Below, piece by piece: positions 42,696 to 49,946 of a stretch of DNA of 49,946 nt. This DNA is from DASTPP01 sp035762175 (GTDB lineage: Bacteria; Myxococcota_A; Polyangia; Polyangiales; Polyangiaceae): NCBI GenBank assembly GCA_035762175.1, contig DASTPP010000268.1, forward strand, positions 1-49,946. The letters run 5' to 3'. The notes under the pieces are model-generated. The model made no database searches and was not told where the DNA came from. It worked only from the letters and a program-made list of their open reading frames with translations. The translations under genes were made by a program, and so were the position numbers. Each line of letters starts with the position of its first letter. Position 1 is the first letter of the stretch.

Positions 42696-43987
42696 TCGAG
42701 GCGCCGGGCCGCCCCGGGGCCGGCGCCCCGGCCCCGGACGACGAGCGCCTGCAGCGCCGCCCCGGCCGCCACGACGAGCGCGCCGGTCGCCCACTCGCGC
42801 AGGTTGGCGCCGAGCGAGAGCACGGCGCAGAGCGCGAGCGCGGGCGCGGCCGCCAGGGCGTCGCGGGGCCCGAAGCCCTCGCGCCCCCGCAGCGCGAGCG
42901 CCCCGAACGCGAGCGCCGTCGCGCCGTACTGCGCCAGCACCACCGTGCTCGTCATAGTCAAGAGGTCGTCGAACGACGCCCCGAACGTGACGACCAGCGC
43001 CGCCACCAGCGCGACCGTGGCCCAGTGCGCGCGCTGCGGCACCGCCCGCGAATCTTCTTCGGCCCAGCGCCCGCCCAGGCCCCCCTCGGCCGAGAGCGCC
43101 GACAGGTAGCGCGGCGTCATGGCGAGGTAGCCGAAGGTGACGCCCACGACCGAGACGTTCGCGCCCGCGCGCACCATCGCCCCGAGCGAGGGCCCGCCGA
43201 AGGCCGAGGCCGCCTCAACCACGGGGTCGGTCGAGGCGGGCAGCCGCGCGCCGAGCGCCGCCTCGCAGGAGGCCTGCACGGCGACGTAGAGCAGCGCCGA
43301 GAGGCCGAGCGTGAGCAGCACCGCCCAGAGCACCTCGCGCGGGCCCCGCGCCCGCCCGGCGGTCACCGGCACGATCTCGAAGCCCTGCAGCGGGAAGACC
43401 GTGGCGAGCATCGCGCGCCCCCACCCCCCGCCCGGGCCCGCCGCCGCCGGGGGCGCCCCCGGCGCGCCCGCGAGGCCCGCGGCGAACGCGACGGCGACCA
43501 GCGCGACGAGCGGCGCGAGCTTGAGCAGCGTGAGCGCCGACCAGACGCGCGCCGAGGGGCGCAGGCCCGAGGCCGCCACGGCCGCGAGCGCGAGGGCGAC
43601 GAGCGCCGAGCCCGCCCGCAGCGCCGCCGGGCTGCCCGCGCCGAGCGAGGCGCCGAGCGCGCGCCCGAGCCCCACCACGATCGAGGCCGTGCTGAAGAGC
43701 GCGCCGACGTAGGCGACCCAGCCGACCAGGAAGGCGGCGCGCTCGCCGAAGGCGGCGCGGGCGAAGACGACGGGGCCGCCGTCGCGCGGGAAGCGGCGGC
43801 CGAGCCGGGCGAAGCAGAGCGCGGTCGGGGCGAGCGCGAGGGCCGTCAGGGCGAAGGCCCCGGGTCCGGAGGGCGGCGCCGCGCGCGCGACGGCGGCCGG
43901 CACGAAGAAGATGCTGACGCCGACGGTGCCGTTGATGCCGAGCGCGAGCAGCGACAGAAAGCCGAGCGGGCGCGCGGGGTCGCGCAC
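42680..43987 (-). CDS. APC-superfamily amino acid permease
   Basis: A 435-residue polytopic membrane protein with about 12 hydrophobic segments. The first helix has the APC signature (LLALGINGTVGVSIFFVP), and later helices include ALCFARLGRRFPRDGGPVVFAR, a match to the conserved helix 2 region (P-x-x-G-G). It is probably a proton-coupled amino-acid or amine importer; the substrate cannot be told. GTG 43987 starts 8 bases after the prkA stop, so the two are likely co-transcribed. Upstream codons in the frame are the prkA shadow. Its last 16 bases overlap the TetR gene on the other strand. Confidence 0.87.
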   Translation of the reverse strand: MRDPARPLGFLSLLALGINGTVGVSIFFVPAAVARAAPPSGPGAFALTALALAPTALCFARLGRRFPRDGGPVVFARAAFGERAAFLVGWVAYVGALFSTASIVVGLGRALGASLGAGSPAALRAGSALVALALAAVAASGLRPSARVWSALTLLKLAPLVALVAVAFAAGLAGAPGAPPAAAGPGGGWGRAMLATVFPLQGFEIVPVTAGRARGPREVLWAVLLTLGLSALLYVAVQASCEAALGARLPASTDPVVEAASAFGGPSLGAMVRAGANVSVVGVTFGYLAMTPRYLSALSAEGGLGGRWAEEDSRAVPQRAHWATVALVAALVVTFGASFDDLLTMTSTVVLAQYGATALAFGALALRGREGFGPRDALAAAPALALCAVLSLGANLREWATGALVVAAGAALQALVVRGRGAGPGAARRLDQSEP

Positions 43988-43995
43988 GCGCGGCC

Positions 43996-46269
43996 TCAGA
44001 CCACCAGCTCGTGGAAGCGCCAGCGCACGAGCGCCGAGGCCGCGTCGAGCGCCGCGCTGTCGACGTAGCCGAAGCGCTCGCGCAGGCGCGCGAGCACCTC
44101 GCGCACGACCTTCTGCCGCGCCGGGTCGAGCCCCGCGCCGCCGTCGCGCAAGAGGCGCACCAGGTCGCGGCAGATCGCCGCGACGAGCCCCCGCCGCTCG
44201 GCGAAGACCGCCGCCCGCATCTTGCGCAGGTGCTGCGGGAAGACGTCCGAGGCCACGATCTTCTGCCCCGGGTGGTCGATCGCCCAGGCCGCGATGCCCG
44301 AGATGACCCCGCGCCGGAACTCGACCGGGTCGCCCGTCACGCCGATCAGCCGCTCGACCTCGCCCATCATGTTGACGTCGGGCTCTTCGTAGGCGCCCGT
44401 CAGGCGGTTGCGGATCTTCTCGTTCTTCACCCAGACGCCCACGTGCGCGACGTAGCGCTCGAAGAGGTCGGCGTAGAGGGCCTCCTCGACGAGGCCGCTC
44501 GCCTGGCGCATCTCTTCTTCCCAGGCGTCGTAGAGCCGCTCGCGCACGACGTCGCGCATCGCCTTGAAGTCGTGGTAGCCGCCCGGCTGCACCTTCTCTT
44601 GCAGCCAGGTGAACTCGGCCCGGCGCGAGCAGAGGTCTTCGATCTCGTCGAGCACCGCGAGCGGCGAGAGGTGGTCGTAGAGCGGGCTCTGGGCCGCGTT
44701 GAGCAGCACCACGCGCATCTCGCGCGGGCTCGCCCCGACCCGCCCCTCGTAGAGCGGGTAGACGTCGCTCTCGGCGTAGACCGTCGCGACGGCCGCCCGC
44801 AGGTGCTTCGACGACTCGGGGTCGAGCCGCTCGGGCACCGCGCCGGTGGCGTAGAGGTCCATCTTCTCCCAGGCCGTCAGCGCCGACACGATCGGCGCGA
44901 GCGCCTTCGAGAACTTGTCGCTCTGGGGCCTTCGCATCCGGGTCAGGACGGCGAACATGGCCGCCACGCGCGTCACGTGCGGCGCCACGGGCTTGGTGAT
45001 CTGCGGCACGATCTGCTGGTCGTAGATCGCCTGCTCGTCGAGGTACGAGAGCAGGTAGGGCGCGCGCACCAGCTCGAAGCGGCCCCGGAAGCTCGGGTAC
45101 TCGGGGTGCTCGCGGAAGGCGTCGAGGTGCACCTCGTTGGCGCTGCCCACCATCACGCAGTTGAGGTGCACGTTCTGCTGCGCGAGCGACACCTCGCCCG
45201 TCTCGACCGAGATCTGCAGGTACTTGAACGTGTCGATCGGCCGCTTGAGCAGGTCGCTGTACTCGAGCAGCCCGCCCTGCGCCTCGACCAGCTCGCCGTG
45301 CGCCTCGAACATCGTGATCGCCTGCAGCGCCGTCGGCAGCGCCGCGAGCGAGCGGTCGGCCGTGATCTGCCGCTCGCCCGCGTCCACGCTCATCTGCGGC
45401 CCGATCGTGACGGCGCCGACGCGGTAGCGGTGCGACAAGAAGTAGCGCTCGACCTGCACGTGCCGCAGGGCCTCGCGCAGGCTGCCGCGGTACGTCGTCA
45501 AGAGCGCCTCGAGCACCTGCTGGCTCTTGTGCGCGAGCCGCCCGCCGAGCAGCCACTCGGGCGGCGGCTCGCGCGCGCCCGCGTCGGCGAAGAGCTCGTG
45601 CAAGAGGGTGCGCCGCCGCGCCGGCGGCAGCAAAAAGAGCGGATGGTCGCGGATCTCGATGAAGAGCCGCGCGTCGATCTGCGACTCGTCGAGGTGCGCG
45701 TAGCTCGCCGCCCCCGCCCCCCCGTTCGCCGGCCGCCCCTCGCCCCCGAAGCCGATCGCGCCCCGCACCGTCTTCTGGCTCGGGAAGACCCAGTGGAAGC
45801 GGTAGAGCGCCCCCTCGTCGAGCATCGAGTAGTGCTCGAGCGCCCGCATCATGCACGCGACGACCGTGCTCTTGGCCGAGCCGTTCGGCCCGTGCAGCAA
45901 GACGAGCCGGTTGGCCCGGCCCTCGCGCGCGAAGTTCGACAGGACGCGGTAGATCTCTTGCTGCACCGCCTCCTGGCCGATGAGCGCGTCGCGCCGGCGC
46001 GACTCTTCGGCCTCGAACGACAGGTCGAAGAGCCGGAAGCGCGTCATCTTGCCCCAGGGCCGCACCACCTCGCGCGTGCCGTAGTGGTCGAAGACGTCGC
46101 GCAGGTAGCGCGAGGCGTCGCGCCCGTGGCGCACGGGGTCTTTGGCGAAGAGCTCGAGGTACTCGTCGAACGACAGGACGCGCCTGCCCTCGCGGTACTG
46201 CCCTTCGGTGTGCTGGTGAATCTCTTCGAGCCCGGAGCGCGCCCGGGTCACGCGGTCTTGTTCGCTCAT
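43996..46269 (-). CDS. prkA: PrkA-type serine protein kinase / AAA+ protein
   Basis: 757 residues. The N-terminus matches PrkA (FDEYLELFAKDPVRHGRDAS; YLRDVFDHYG), followed by an AAA+ core with Walker A GPNGSAKST and a lid region, then the C-terminal PrkA domain (FKAMRDVVRERLYDAWEEE; EEPDVNMMGEVERLIGV). E. coli YeaG and B. subtilis PrkA act in starvation or sporulation; myxobacterial homologues may act in stress or development (inference). The usual partners YeaH and SpoVR/YcgB are not adjacent. There is an Ala/Gly-rich insertion near residue 190 (ANGGAGAASYAHLD). ATG 46269 is chosen at the homology start, with GGGGAG about 20 bases upstream. Confidence 0.9.
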   Translation of the reverse strand: MSEQDRVTRARSGLEEIHQHTEGQYREGRRVLSFDEYLELFAKDPVRHGRDASRYLRDVFDHYGTREVVRPWGKMTRFRLFDLSFEAEESRRRDALIGQEAVQQEIYRVLSNFAREGRANRLVLLHGPNGSAKSTVVACMMRALEHYSMLDEGALYRFHWVFPSQKTVRGAIGFGGEGRPANGGAGAASYAHLDESQIDARLFIEIRDHPLFLLPPARRRTLLHELFADAGAREPPPEWLLGGRLAHKSQQVLEALLTTYRGSLREALRHVQVERYFLSHRYRVGAVTIGPQMSVDAGERQITADRSLAALPTALQAITMFEAHGELVEAQGGLLEYSDLLKRPIDTFKYLQISVETGEVSLAQQNVHLNCVMVGSANEVHLDAFREHPEYPSFRGRFELVRAPYLLSYLDEQAIYDQQIVPQITKPVAPHVTRVAAMFAVLTRMRRPQSDKFSKALAPIVSALTAWEKMDLYATGAVPERLDPESSKHLRAAVATVYAESDVYPLYEGRVGASPREMRVVLLNAAQSPLYDHLSPLAVLDEIEDLCSRRAEFTWLQEKVQPGGYHDFKAMRDVVRERLYDAWEEEMRQASGLVEEALYADLFERYVAHVGVWVKNEKIRNRLTGAYEEPDVNMMGEVERLIGVTGDPVEFRRGVISGIAAWAIDHPGQKIVASDVFPQHLRKMRAAVFAERRGLVAAICRDLVRLLRDGGAGLDPARQKVVREVLARLRERFGYVDSAALDAASALVRWRFHELVV

Positions 46270-46641
46270 CGCTTGCGTGCGCTCGCTCCCCACGGGGCCC
46301 CTCGGCCCTCGGCTGTTCACGACGGCCCCGCGCCCCGAGGCTCGGCCCGACGCGCGCGGCCCCGGGGCCCTTCGCACCCGGGCCCGCCGGGCGGGCCCTT
46401 CGTACCACGGCGCCCGCCGGCCGGGCCCCGCCCCCGAAGGCTCGCTGAGCGGGCGCGCTCTTTCAAGGCCCTCGGTCGCCGGCCCGCCCTTTTCGGCGCC
46501 GGCCGCGGCCCCGCCGAGCCGCAGGCAAGGGCCCGCCGCTACCTGGCCATCGGGGCCCAGGAGAAACGGCCCCGCCGAGCCGCGGGCAGGGGCCCGCCCA
46601 CGGCCCGCGCCGGCCGCACGCCCCCGCCGGGGCGGCGGGCC
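46270..46641. other. 372-base intergenic region
   Basis: It lies between the DsbD-like lipoprotein stop and the prkA start. It contains a 32-base imperfect direct repeat at 61-bp pitch (46506-46537, 46567-46598) and many GGGCC inverted repeats. A TTGAAA on the minus strand at 46466-46461 is a weak -35 candidate for prkA. No coding potential is convincing. Confidence 0.5.
46506..46598. repeat. Two 32-bp direct repeats 61 bp apart
   Basis: CGGCCCCGCCGAGCCGC begins both copies (46506 and 46567). They differ at two positions over 32 bases and are separated by a 29-base unrelated spacer. There is no third copy at the same distance on either side. Confidence 0.7.
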
Positions 46642-47145
46642 TCACTTCACCTTCGCCACCACCTCGAGGTCTTGCTTCTCCATCAGGCACTGCTTGTCGG
46701 AGCACACGCTCAGCGACATCTTGCCCGCCAGCTTGACCTCGCCCCCGCGCGTCGGCGTAAAGGGCACCTTGAGCACCACCTTCGCCTTGTCGACCGTGCC
46801 GCCCTCGCGCCCCACCGGGCCCTTGAACGTCACGCCGTCGCCCTCTTTGGGCGTGAAGCGAAAGGGGTATTCGTTGTTGATGTGATACTCGCCCTTCGCC
46901 TCGACGGTGACCTCGGCCGTGCCCTCTTGGCCCTGCTGGTAGGGCCCGTCGGCCCGCAGGCTGACGGTGTAATTCGGGTTGTCAACCTTCGGCCCCGCCC
47001 CCACCGCCGCGGCCGCCGCGGCCACCGGGGCCTTCTCGGGGGCTTGCGCCGCCTCGCTCTGGTTGCACCCCGCCCCGAGCCACGCCACGCCCGCCAGAAC
47101 CCCCCCCGCGACGAGGCAAAACCCCGGACTCTTCGAACCCTTCAT
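46642..47145 (-). CDS. Small lipoprotein with DsbD-alpha-like domain
   Basis: 167 residues with a lipobox at Cys27 (AWLGAGC), an Ala-rich linker, and an Ig-like domain (about 55-167): YTVSLRADGPYQQGQEGTAE; KGEYHINNEYPFRFTP; and VCSDKQCLMEK near the end. This resembles the N-terminal domain of DsbD/ScsB-type thiol-disulfide proteins, where a Cys pair near the same strand does redox exchange. The Cys-x4-Cys spacing (CSDKQC) is compatible, but no thioredoxin-like or membrane partner is encoded nearby. ATG 47145 has GAGG about 9 bases upstream; ATG 47163 is in frame and possible. Confidence 0.75.
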   Translation of the reverse strand: MKGSKSPGFCLVAGGVLAGVAWLGAGCNQSEAAQAPEKAPVAAAAAAVGAGPKVDNPNYTVSLRADGPYQQGQEGTAEVTVEAKGEYHINNEYPFRFTPKEGDGVTFKGPVGREGGTVDKAKVVLKVPFTPTRGGEVKLAGKMSLSVCSDKQCLMEKQDLEVVAKVK

Positions 47146-47347
47146 GGCCAAACCTCGTACCATGCCCCCGCGCCTCCCGCCAGCGACGCCCCTTGGGCGC
47201 GGCGAGAGCGGTCGTCGCTCGGGTCGAGGGCGGCCACTTCGGCCGGGCCAAGCCCGTGACGAGCGTCGCGGTCGCCCCCGAGGCGCGCCGACCGGGCCCG
47301 GCCCGTTCGAGCAAGGGGGCGGGGCCCCGCGCGCGGCGGCCGCGCTC

Positions 47348-48769
47348 TCAGCGCAGCAGCGCCATCGCCAGCGCGCCGCCCACCACGAGAAAGAGCGCCC
47401 CGACCACGGCCGGCACCACCCAGCGCGGCGAGGCGCCCGGCACGCCCGCCGGCAGCGAGTACTCTTCGTCGTCGCCCTGGTAGGCCGGCTGCTGCGGCGC
47501 GGCAAAGGCCCGGTCGAGCTCGGCCGAGGGGGCCGCCGGCGCGGCCGGCATGGCCGGCGCGGACGGGGCCGCCTTCGCGGCGGCGTCGGCGGGCGCGGCG
47601 GCGGGGGGGGCCGTCGGGTCGGCGAAGGGGTTGGCGGGCGGCGGCGGGGGCGCGGCCGGCGGCACGGGGGCGGCGGCGAAGGGGTCGGCGATGGCGACGG
47701 GCGCCGGCGGCGGGGCGGCGAGCAGCGAGGGCAGCGCGCGCGTGATCTGCTCGTCGAGCGCCGCCTGCGGCGTCTGGGCCCAGGTCGCCACCTCGCCCTC
47801 GAGGCCGTAGGCGCGCCCGAGCCCGACCGCGAAGTCGGCCACGGTGGTGGTGCGGTTGTTCGGGTTCTTGGCGAGCGCCTTGGCGATGACGGCGTCGAGC
47901 GCGGGCGGGATCGCGTCCTTGCCGTTGGCCTTGGCGACGGCGCTCGGCGGCACCGGCTCTTTGGTCAAGATGGCGAGAAGAATGGTCGGGCCGTTGGTGC
48001 CGACGAAGGGCACCTCGCCCGTCAGCGACTCGTAGACGATGGCGGCGACGGCCCAGACGTCGGCCCGCCGGTCGAGCGTCTCGAGGCCCTGGGCCTGCTC
48101 GGGCGCCATGTAGAAGGGCGAGCCGATGGTCATGCCGAGCACGGTGAGCTTCTTGGCGTTGTAGCTCGTGTCTTTGACGCTGCCGAAGTCGAGCAGCTTG
48201 ACCGAGTCGCCCTCGCGCGTGCCGCACAGAAAGACGTTGTCGGGCTTCAGGTCGCGGTGAATGAAGCCCTTCTGGTGCGCCGGCTCGAGGCCGATGGCGA
48301 GCTGGCTGACCATGCGCACCGCGCGCCCGGGCGAGATCGTCTTCTCGCGCTGCAGGACGGCGCGCAGCTCTTCGCCGTCCAAGAATTCCATCACGAGGGC
48401 GTAGGTGCCGCCCTCCTGCTGGAAGTCGATGACCTCGACGATGTGCTGGTGGGGCAGGTCTTTCGAGACCTCGAACTCGCGCTTGAAGCGCTCGACGGAG
48501 ACCTCGTCGCGGGCGACCTCTTCGTGCAACATCTTGACCGCGACGCGGCGGCGGGCGGCGCGGTCGAGCGCCTCGTAGACGCGCCCCATGCCCCCGTCGG
48601 CCACGACGCGCCAGAGCTGGTAGCGCCCCGCGACGGTGGCGCCGACCCGCGGGTCGTCGGCCCGGGTCGGCACGGCGACCTGGTCGAGCTCGCGCAGCGG
48701 TTGCCCGTCGACCGGGCAGAAGCCGTCTTCGTCCGAGAAGAGCCGCCCGCAGCCGGCGCAGGCCTTCAC
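47348..48769 (-). CDS. Ser/Thr protein kinase, zinc ribbon N-terminus, C-terminal membrane anchor
   Basis: 473 residues. The N-terminus has CAGCGRLFSDEDGFCPVDG, the same zinc-ribbon-like start as the kinase at 38376. The kinase domain (about 47-310) has VADGGMGRVYEA, VAVKML, HRDLKPDN, DFGSVKD and GSPFYMAPEQ. The DFG loop is DFGS, and the loop before it is normal, so activity is expected. A long Ala/Pro linker leads to a single helix at the extreme C-terminus (WVVPAVVGALFLVVGGALAMALL), so the kinase is tail-anchored with no external domain. GTG 48769 overlaps the stop of the zinc-ribbon protein gene (GTGA), which suggests a functional link. Confidence 0.92.
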   Translation of the reverse strand: MKACAGCGRLFSDEDGFCPVDGQPLRELDQVAVPTRADDPRVGATVAGRYQLWRVVADGGMGRVYEALDRAARRRVAVKMLHEEVARDEVSVERFKREFEVSKDLPHQHIVEVIDFQQEGGTYALVMEFLDGEELRAVLQREKTISPGRAVRMVSQLAIGLEPAHQKGFIHRDLKPDNVFLCGTREGDSVKLLDFGSVKDTSYNAKKLTVLGMTIGSPFYMAPEQAQGLETLDRRADVWAVAAIVYESLTGEVPFVGTNGPTILLAILTKEPVPPSAVAKANGKDAIPPALDAVIAKALAKNPNNRTTTVADFAVGLGRAYGLEGEVATWAQTPQAALDEQITRALPSLLAAPPPAPVAIADPFAAAPVPPAAPPPPPANPFADPTAPPAAAPADAAAKAAPSAPAMPAAPAAPSAELDRAFAAPQQPAYQGDDEEYSLPAGVPGASPRWVVPAVVGALFLVVGGALAMALLR

Positions 48770-49515
48770 CCGCCGCTCTCCGCGGTGGGCCCCGGCACCG
48801 AATAGTAAAGGATGCGCGCGCAGTGCGGGCACTGGTCGAGCGACTCGCGGCGCCGCAGGCGCTGGAAGAGCTGCGGCGGCAGGGCCATGTGGCACGCCGA
48901 GCAGGTGCCGCTCGCGTTCGCGCGCGCGAGCGCCGTGCCGCGCTTCTGCCGCACCGCCTCGTAGCGCCGCAAGGTCTGCGGCGCCACCTTGCGCGCGAGC
49001 TCGGCGCGCGCCGCGAGCTTGATCTCGCGCTCGCGCCCCATCTCGCCGATGCTCGCCGAGCGGCTCGACTCGCTGTCGCCGAGCTGCGCGGCGATCTTGC
49101 CGCGCTTCTCGTCGGTCTCCTCGATGCTGCGCTTGGCCGCCTCGGCGAGCGCCGTCAGCTTGCCGATCTCCTCTTCGCGGTCGCGCAGCAGCTTGCGCAG
49201 CTCTTCGAGCTCGCGCTGCGCCGCCATGCTCTCGCGCTCGTTCCGCGCGCGCGACAGCTTCTCGCGCGAGCGCTCGATCTGCTGGCCCATCTGCCGCGCC
49301 TCGGCGACGAGCTCGCCCATCGTCTTCTGCATCTCGTCGACGCTCGCGCGCTCGGTCGCGAGCTTCGCCTCGAGCCGCGCGCGCTCGACCTTGAGCCCCT
49401 CGAGCTGCCCCTGCTCTTCGCTCAGTTGCGTGTCTAGCCGCCGGATCTCGGCGTCGAGCTGCGCGAGCTCTTCCAACGATTCGACCTGCTTGGCAAGCTG
49501 TTCCTGTGGCGTCAT
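48766..49515 (-). CDS. Coiled-coil C4 zinc-ribbon protein
   Basis: 249 residues. Residues 5-175 are a long coiled coil (QLDAEIRRLDTQLSEEQGQL; NERESMAAQRELEELRKLL). The C-terminus has a zinc ribbon: CSACHMALPP, then CPHCARILYY (two CxxC pairs). This matches the widespread C4-type zinc-ribbon/coiled-coil family (zf-RING_7), whose role is poorly known; the related chlamydial CT398 binds sigma54 and secretion parts. ATG 49515 is preferred to GTG 49518 because GGAAGGG lies about 8 bases before it. It is translationally coupled to the kinase gene downstream. Confidence 0.88.
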   Translation of the reverse strand: MTPQEQLAKQVESLEELAQLDAEIRRLDTQLSEEQGQLEGLKVERARLEAKLATERASVDEMQKTMGELVAEARQMGQQIERSREKLSRARNERESMAAQRELEELRKLLRDREEEIGKLTALAEAAKRSIEETDEKRGKIAAQLGDSESSRSASIGEMGREREIKLAARAELARKVAPQTLRRYEAVRQKRGTALARANASGTCSACHMALPPQLFQRLRRRESLDQCPHCARILYYSVPGPTAESGG

Positions 49516-49571
49516 CACGTCCCTTCCGACCGCCGGCCGCCCGCCGCCGGCCGCCGCCGCCGGGCGCGAGG

Positions 49572-49645
49572 TGGGCCCACCTGGATTCGAACCAGGACAC
49601 GCCCGGTTATGAGCCGGGAGCTCTGACCGATTGAGCTATGGGCCC
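49572..49645 (-). tRNA. tRNA with CAU anticodon (probably Ile2, else elongator Met)
   Basis: On the minus strand a 74-base cloverleaf: acceptor stem GGGCCCA/TGGGCCC, D-arm AGCTCAATCGGTCAGAGCT, anticodon arm CCCGG-CTCATAA-CCGGG, T-arm CCTGGTTCGAATCCAGG. The anticodon is CAT. It lacks initiator features (the anticodon stem is not GGG/CCC at the key positions). The GGGCCCA acceptor with AUAGCUCA resembles tRNA-Ile2, whose C34 is modified by TilS to lysidine; elongator Met cannot be excluded. The 3' end continues CCT, so CCA is added after transcription. Confidence 0.95.
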
Positions 49646-49869
49646 GCACACGGCCCCAGGCCGCGCCCCCGCCCTCGACGCCCGACCCGGGGCGGTTCGG
49701 CAACGGCGGGCGATGGGCCTTAGCGACCACGGGCGAAACGCTAGCCCAACCCGCGACCGGGCGAAAGCCCCTTCCCCTGCCGCGCCGGGCCCGCGCCCTT
49801 CGCGGTCGACGCCGCGTCGGCGCGGCGGGCCCGCTCTCGCCCCGCCCGGTCGCGCCGGCCCGCGCCGCC
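49646..49869. other. Intergenic region upstream of tRNA
   Basis: It probably holds the tRNA promoter on the minus strand, but no clear box is seen. The sequence from about 49760 is almost entirely G and C, with short inverted repeats, and leads into the 28-bp tandem repeat. Confidence 0.5.
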
Positions 49870-49946
49870 GCCCGCGCGCGCCGGCTCTTCGCGCCCCGCC
49901 CGCGCGCGCCGGCTCTTCGCGCCCCGCCCGCGCGCGCCGGCCCGCG
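49870..49946. repeat. 28-bp tandem repeat running off the window edge
   Basis: Units begin GCCCGCGCGCGCCGG at 49870, 49898 and 49926. The first two are complete and identical, and the third is cut by the edge and begins to diverge. The unit contains GCTCTTCGCGCC. The total number of units is unknown. Confidence 0.85.

Noticed and set aside
41967..46269. TetR-permease-PrkA as a single regulon
   Set aside because: TetR is on the opposite strand and convergent with the permease; nothing in the sequence shows control of these genes.
49515..49730. Minus-strand frame of 71 codons over the tRNA
   Set aside because: It is the translation of the tRNA gene itself (the typical SSIGQSSRLI...VRIQVGPP artefact).

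Overview
The window looks like chromosomal DNA of a myxobacterium (Myxococcota, probably the Polyangiales side; inference). It is extremely GC-rich. It carries three membrane-anchored Ser/Thr protein kinases, secreted TPR/PEGA proteins, lipoproteins with the Cys-Gly-Asn-Gly motif typical of myxobacteria, a VWA lipoprotein, and an FHA-GAF-cyclase. Genes are dense and tightly packed, with many 4-base ATGA/GTGA overlaps. Apparent promoters tend to have a good TTGAC -35 box and a poor -10 box.

Layout. 1-192: start of a secreted protein cut by the left edge. 312-4329: a class III cyclase with FHA and GAF domains, followed by a GspE-N/GAF/HEAT protein. 4458-4925: a small basic protein and rpsT. 5181-8216: a Ser/Thr kinase and a secreted TPR-PEGA-barrel protein. 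8316-10301: acetyl-CoA synthetase. 10429-14005 (minus): an orphan OmpR-type response regulator and a large VWA lipoprotein. 14406-17367 (minus): an XRE regulator and uvrC, the latter with a large low-complexity insert. 17440-19245: a VanW-family protein. 20124-21902: a lipoprotein with one CxxCH haem motif, preceded by an 878-base gap with ordered palindromes. 21903-24943: an accessory block with a nine-unit 43-bp palindromic tandem array, an N-terminally truncated AAA/STAND-type ATPase remnant, and an overlapping STAND-like/TPR gene. 25012-26331 (minus): an M15 DD-carboxypeptidase. 26493-26642: a three-repeat CRISPR-like mini-array with no cas genes in view. 26696-29652: coaBC, a CPBP membrane protease and a YebC/TACO1-family gene.

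29782-38872 is a minus-strand cluster: a small hypothetical, a zinc-ribbon Ser/Thr kinase, an FG-GAP lipoprotein, a TPR-PEGA protein, a DUF58 protein and a BatA-like VWA protein. The last five probably form one operon in which a kinase is linked to the DUF58/VWA module usually seen with a MoxR ATPase. 38940-41767: a TonB-type protein and a convergent DUF4846 lipoprotein. 41967-46269: a TetR regulator, then an APC permease and PrkA kinase (minus). 46642-49515 (minus): a DsbD-alpha-like lipoprotein, a tail-anchored Ser/Thr kinase and a coiled-coil zinc-ribbon protein. 49572-49645: a CAU tRNA.

The most unusual material is non-coding. Two separate palindrome clusters share a 43-bp pitch (19334-19435 and 22030-22400). 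The second has compensatory base changes that preserve the palindrome, and it abuts the point where the ATPase gene has lost its front half. A third fixed-pitch element, at 61 bp, has identical repeats and unrelated spacers, like a minimal CRISPR array. No computation was run: all coordinates, spacings and domain calls come from reading the sequence and the translations.
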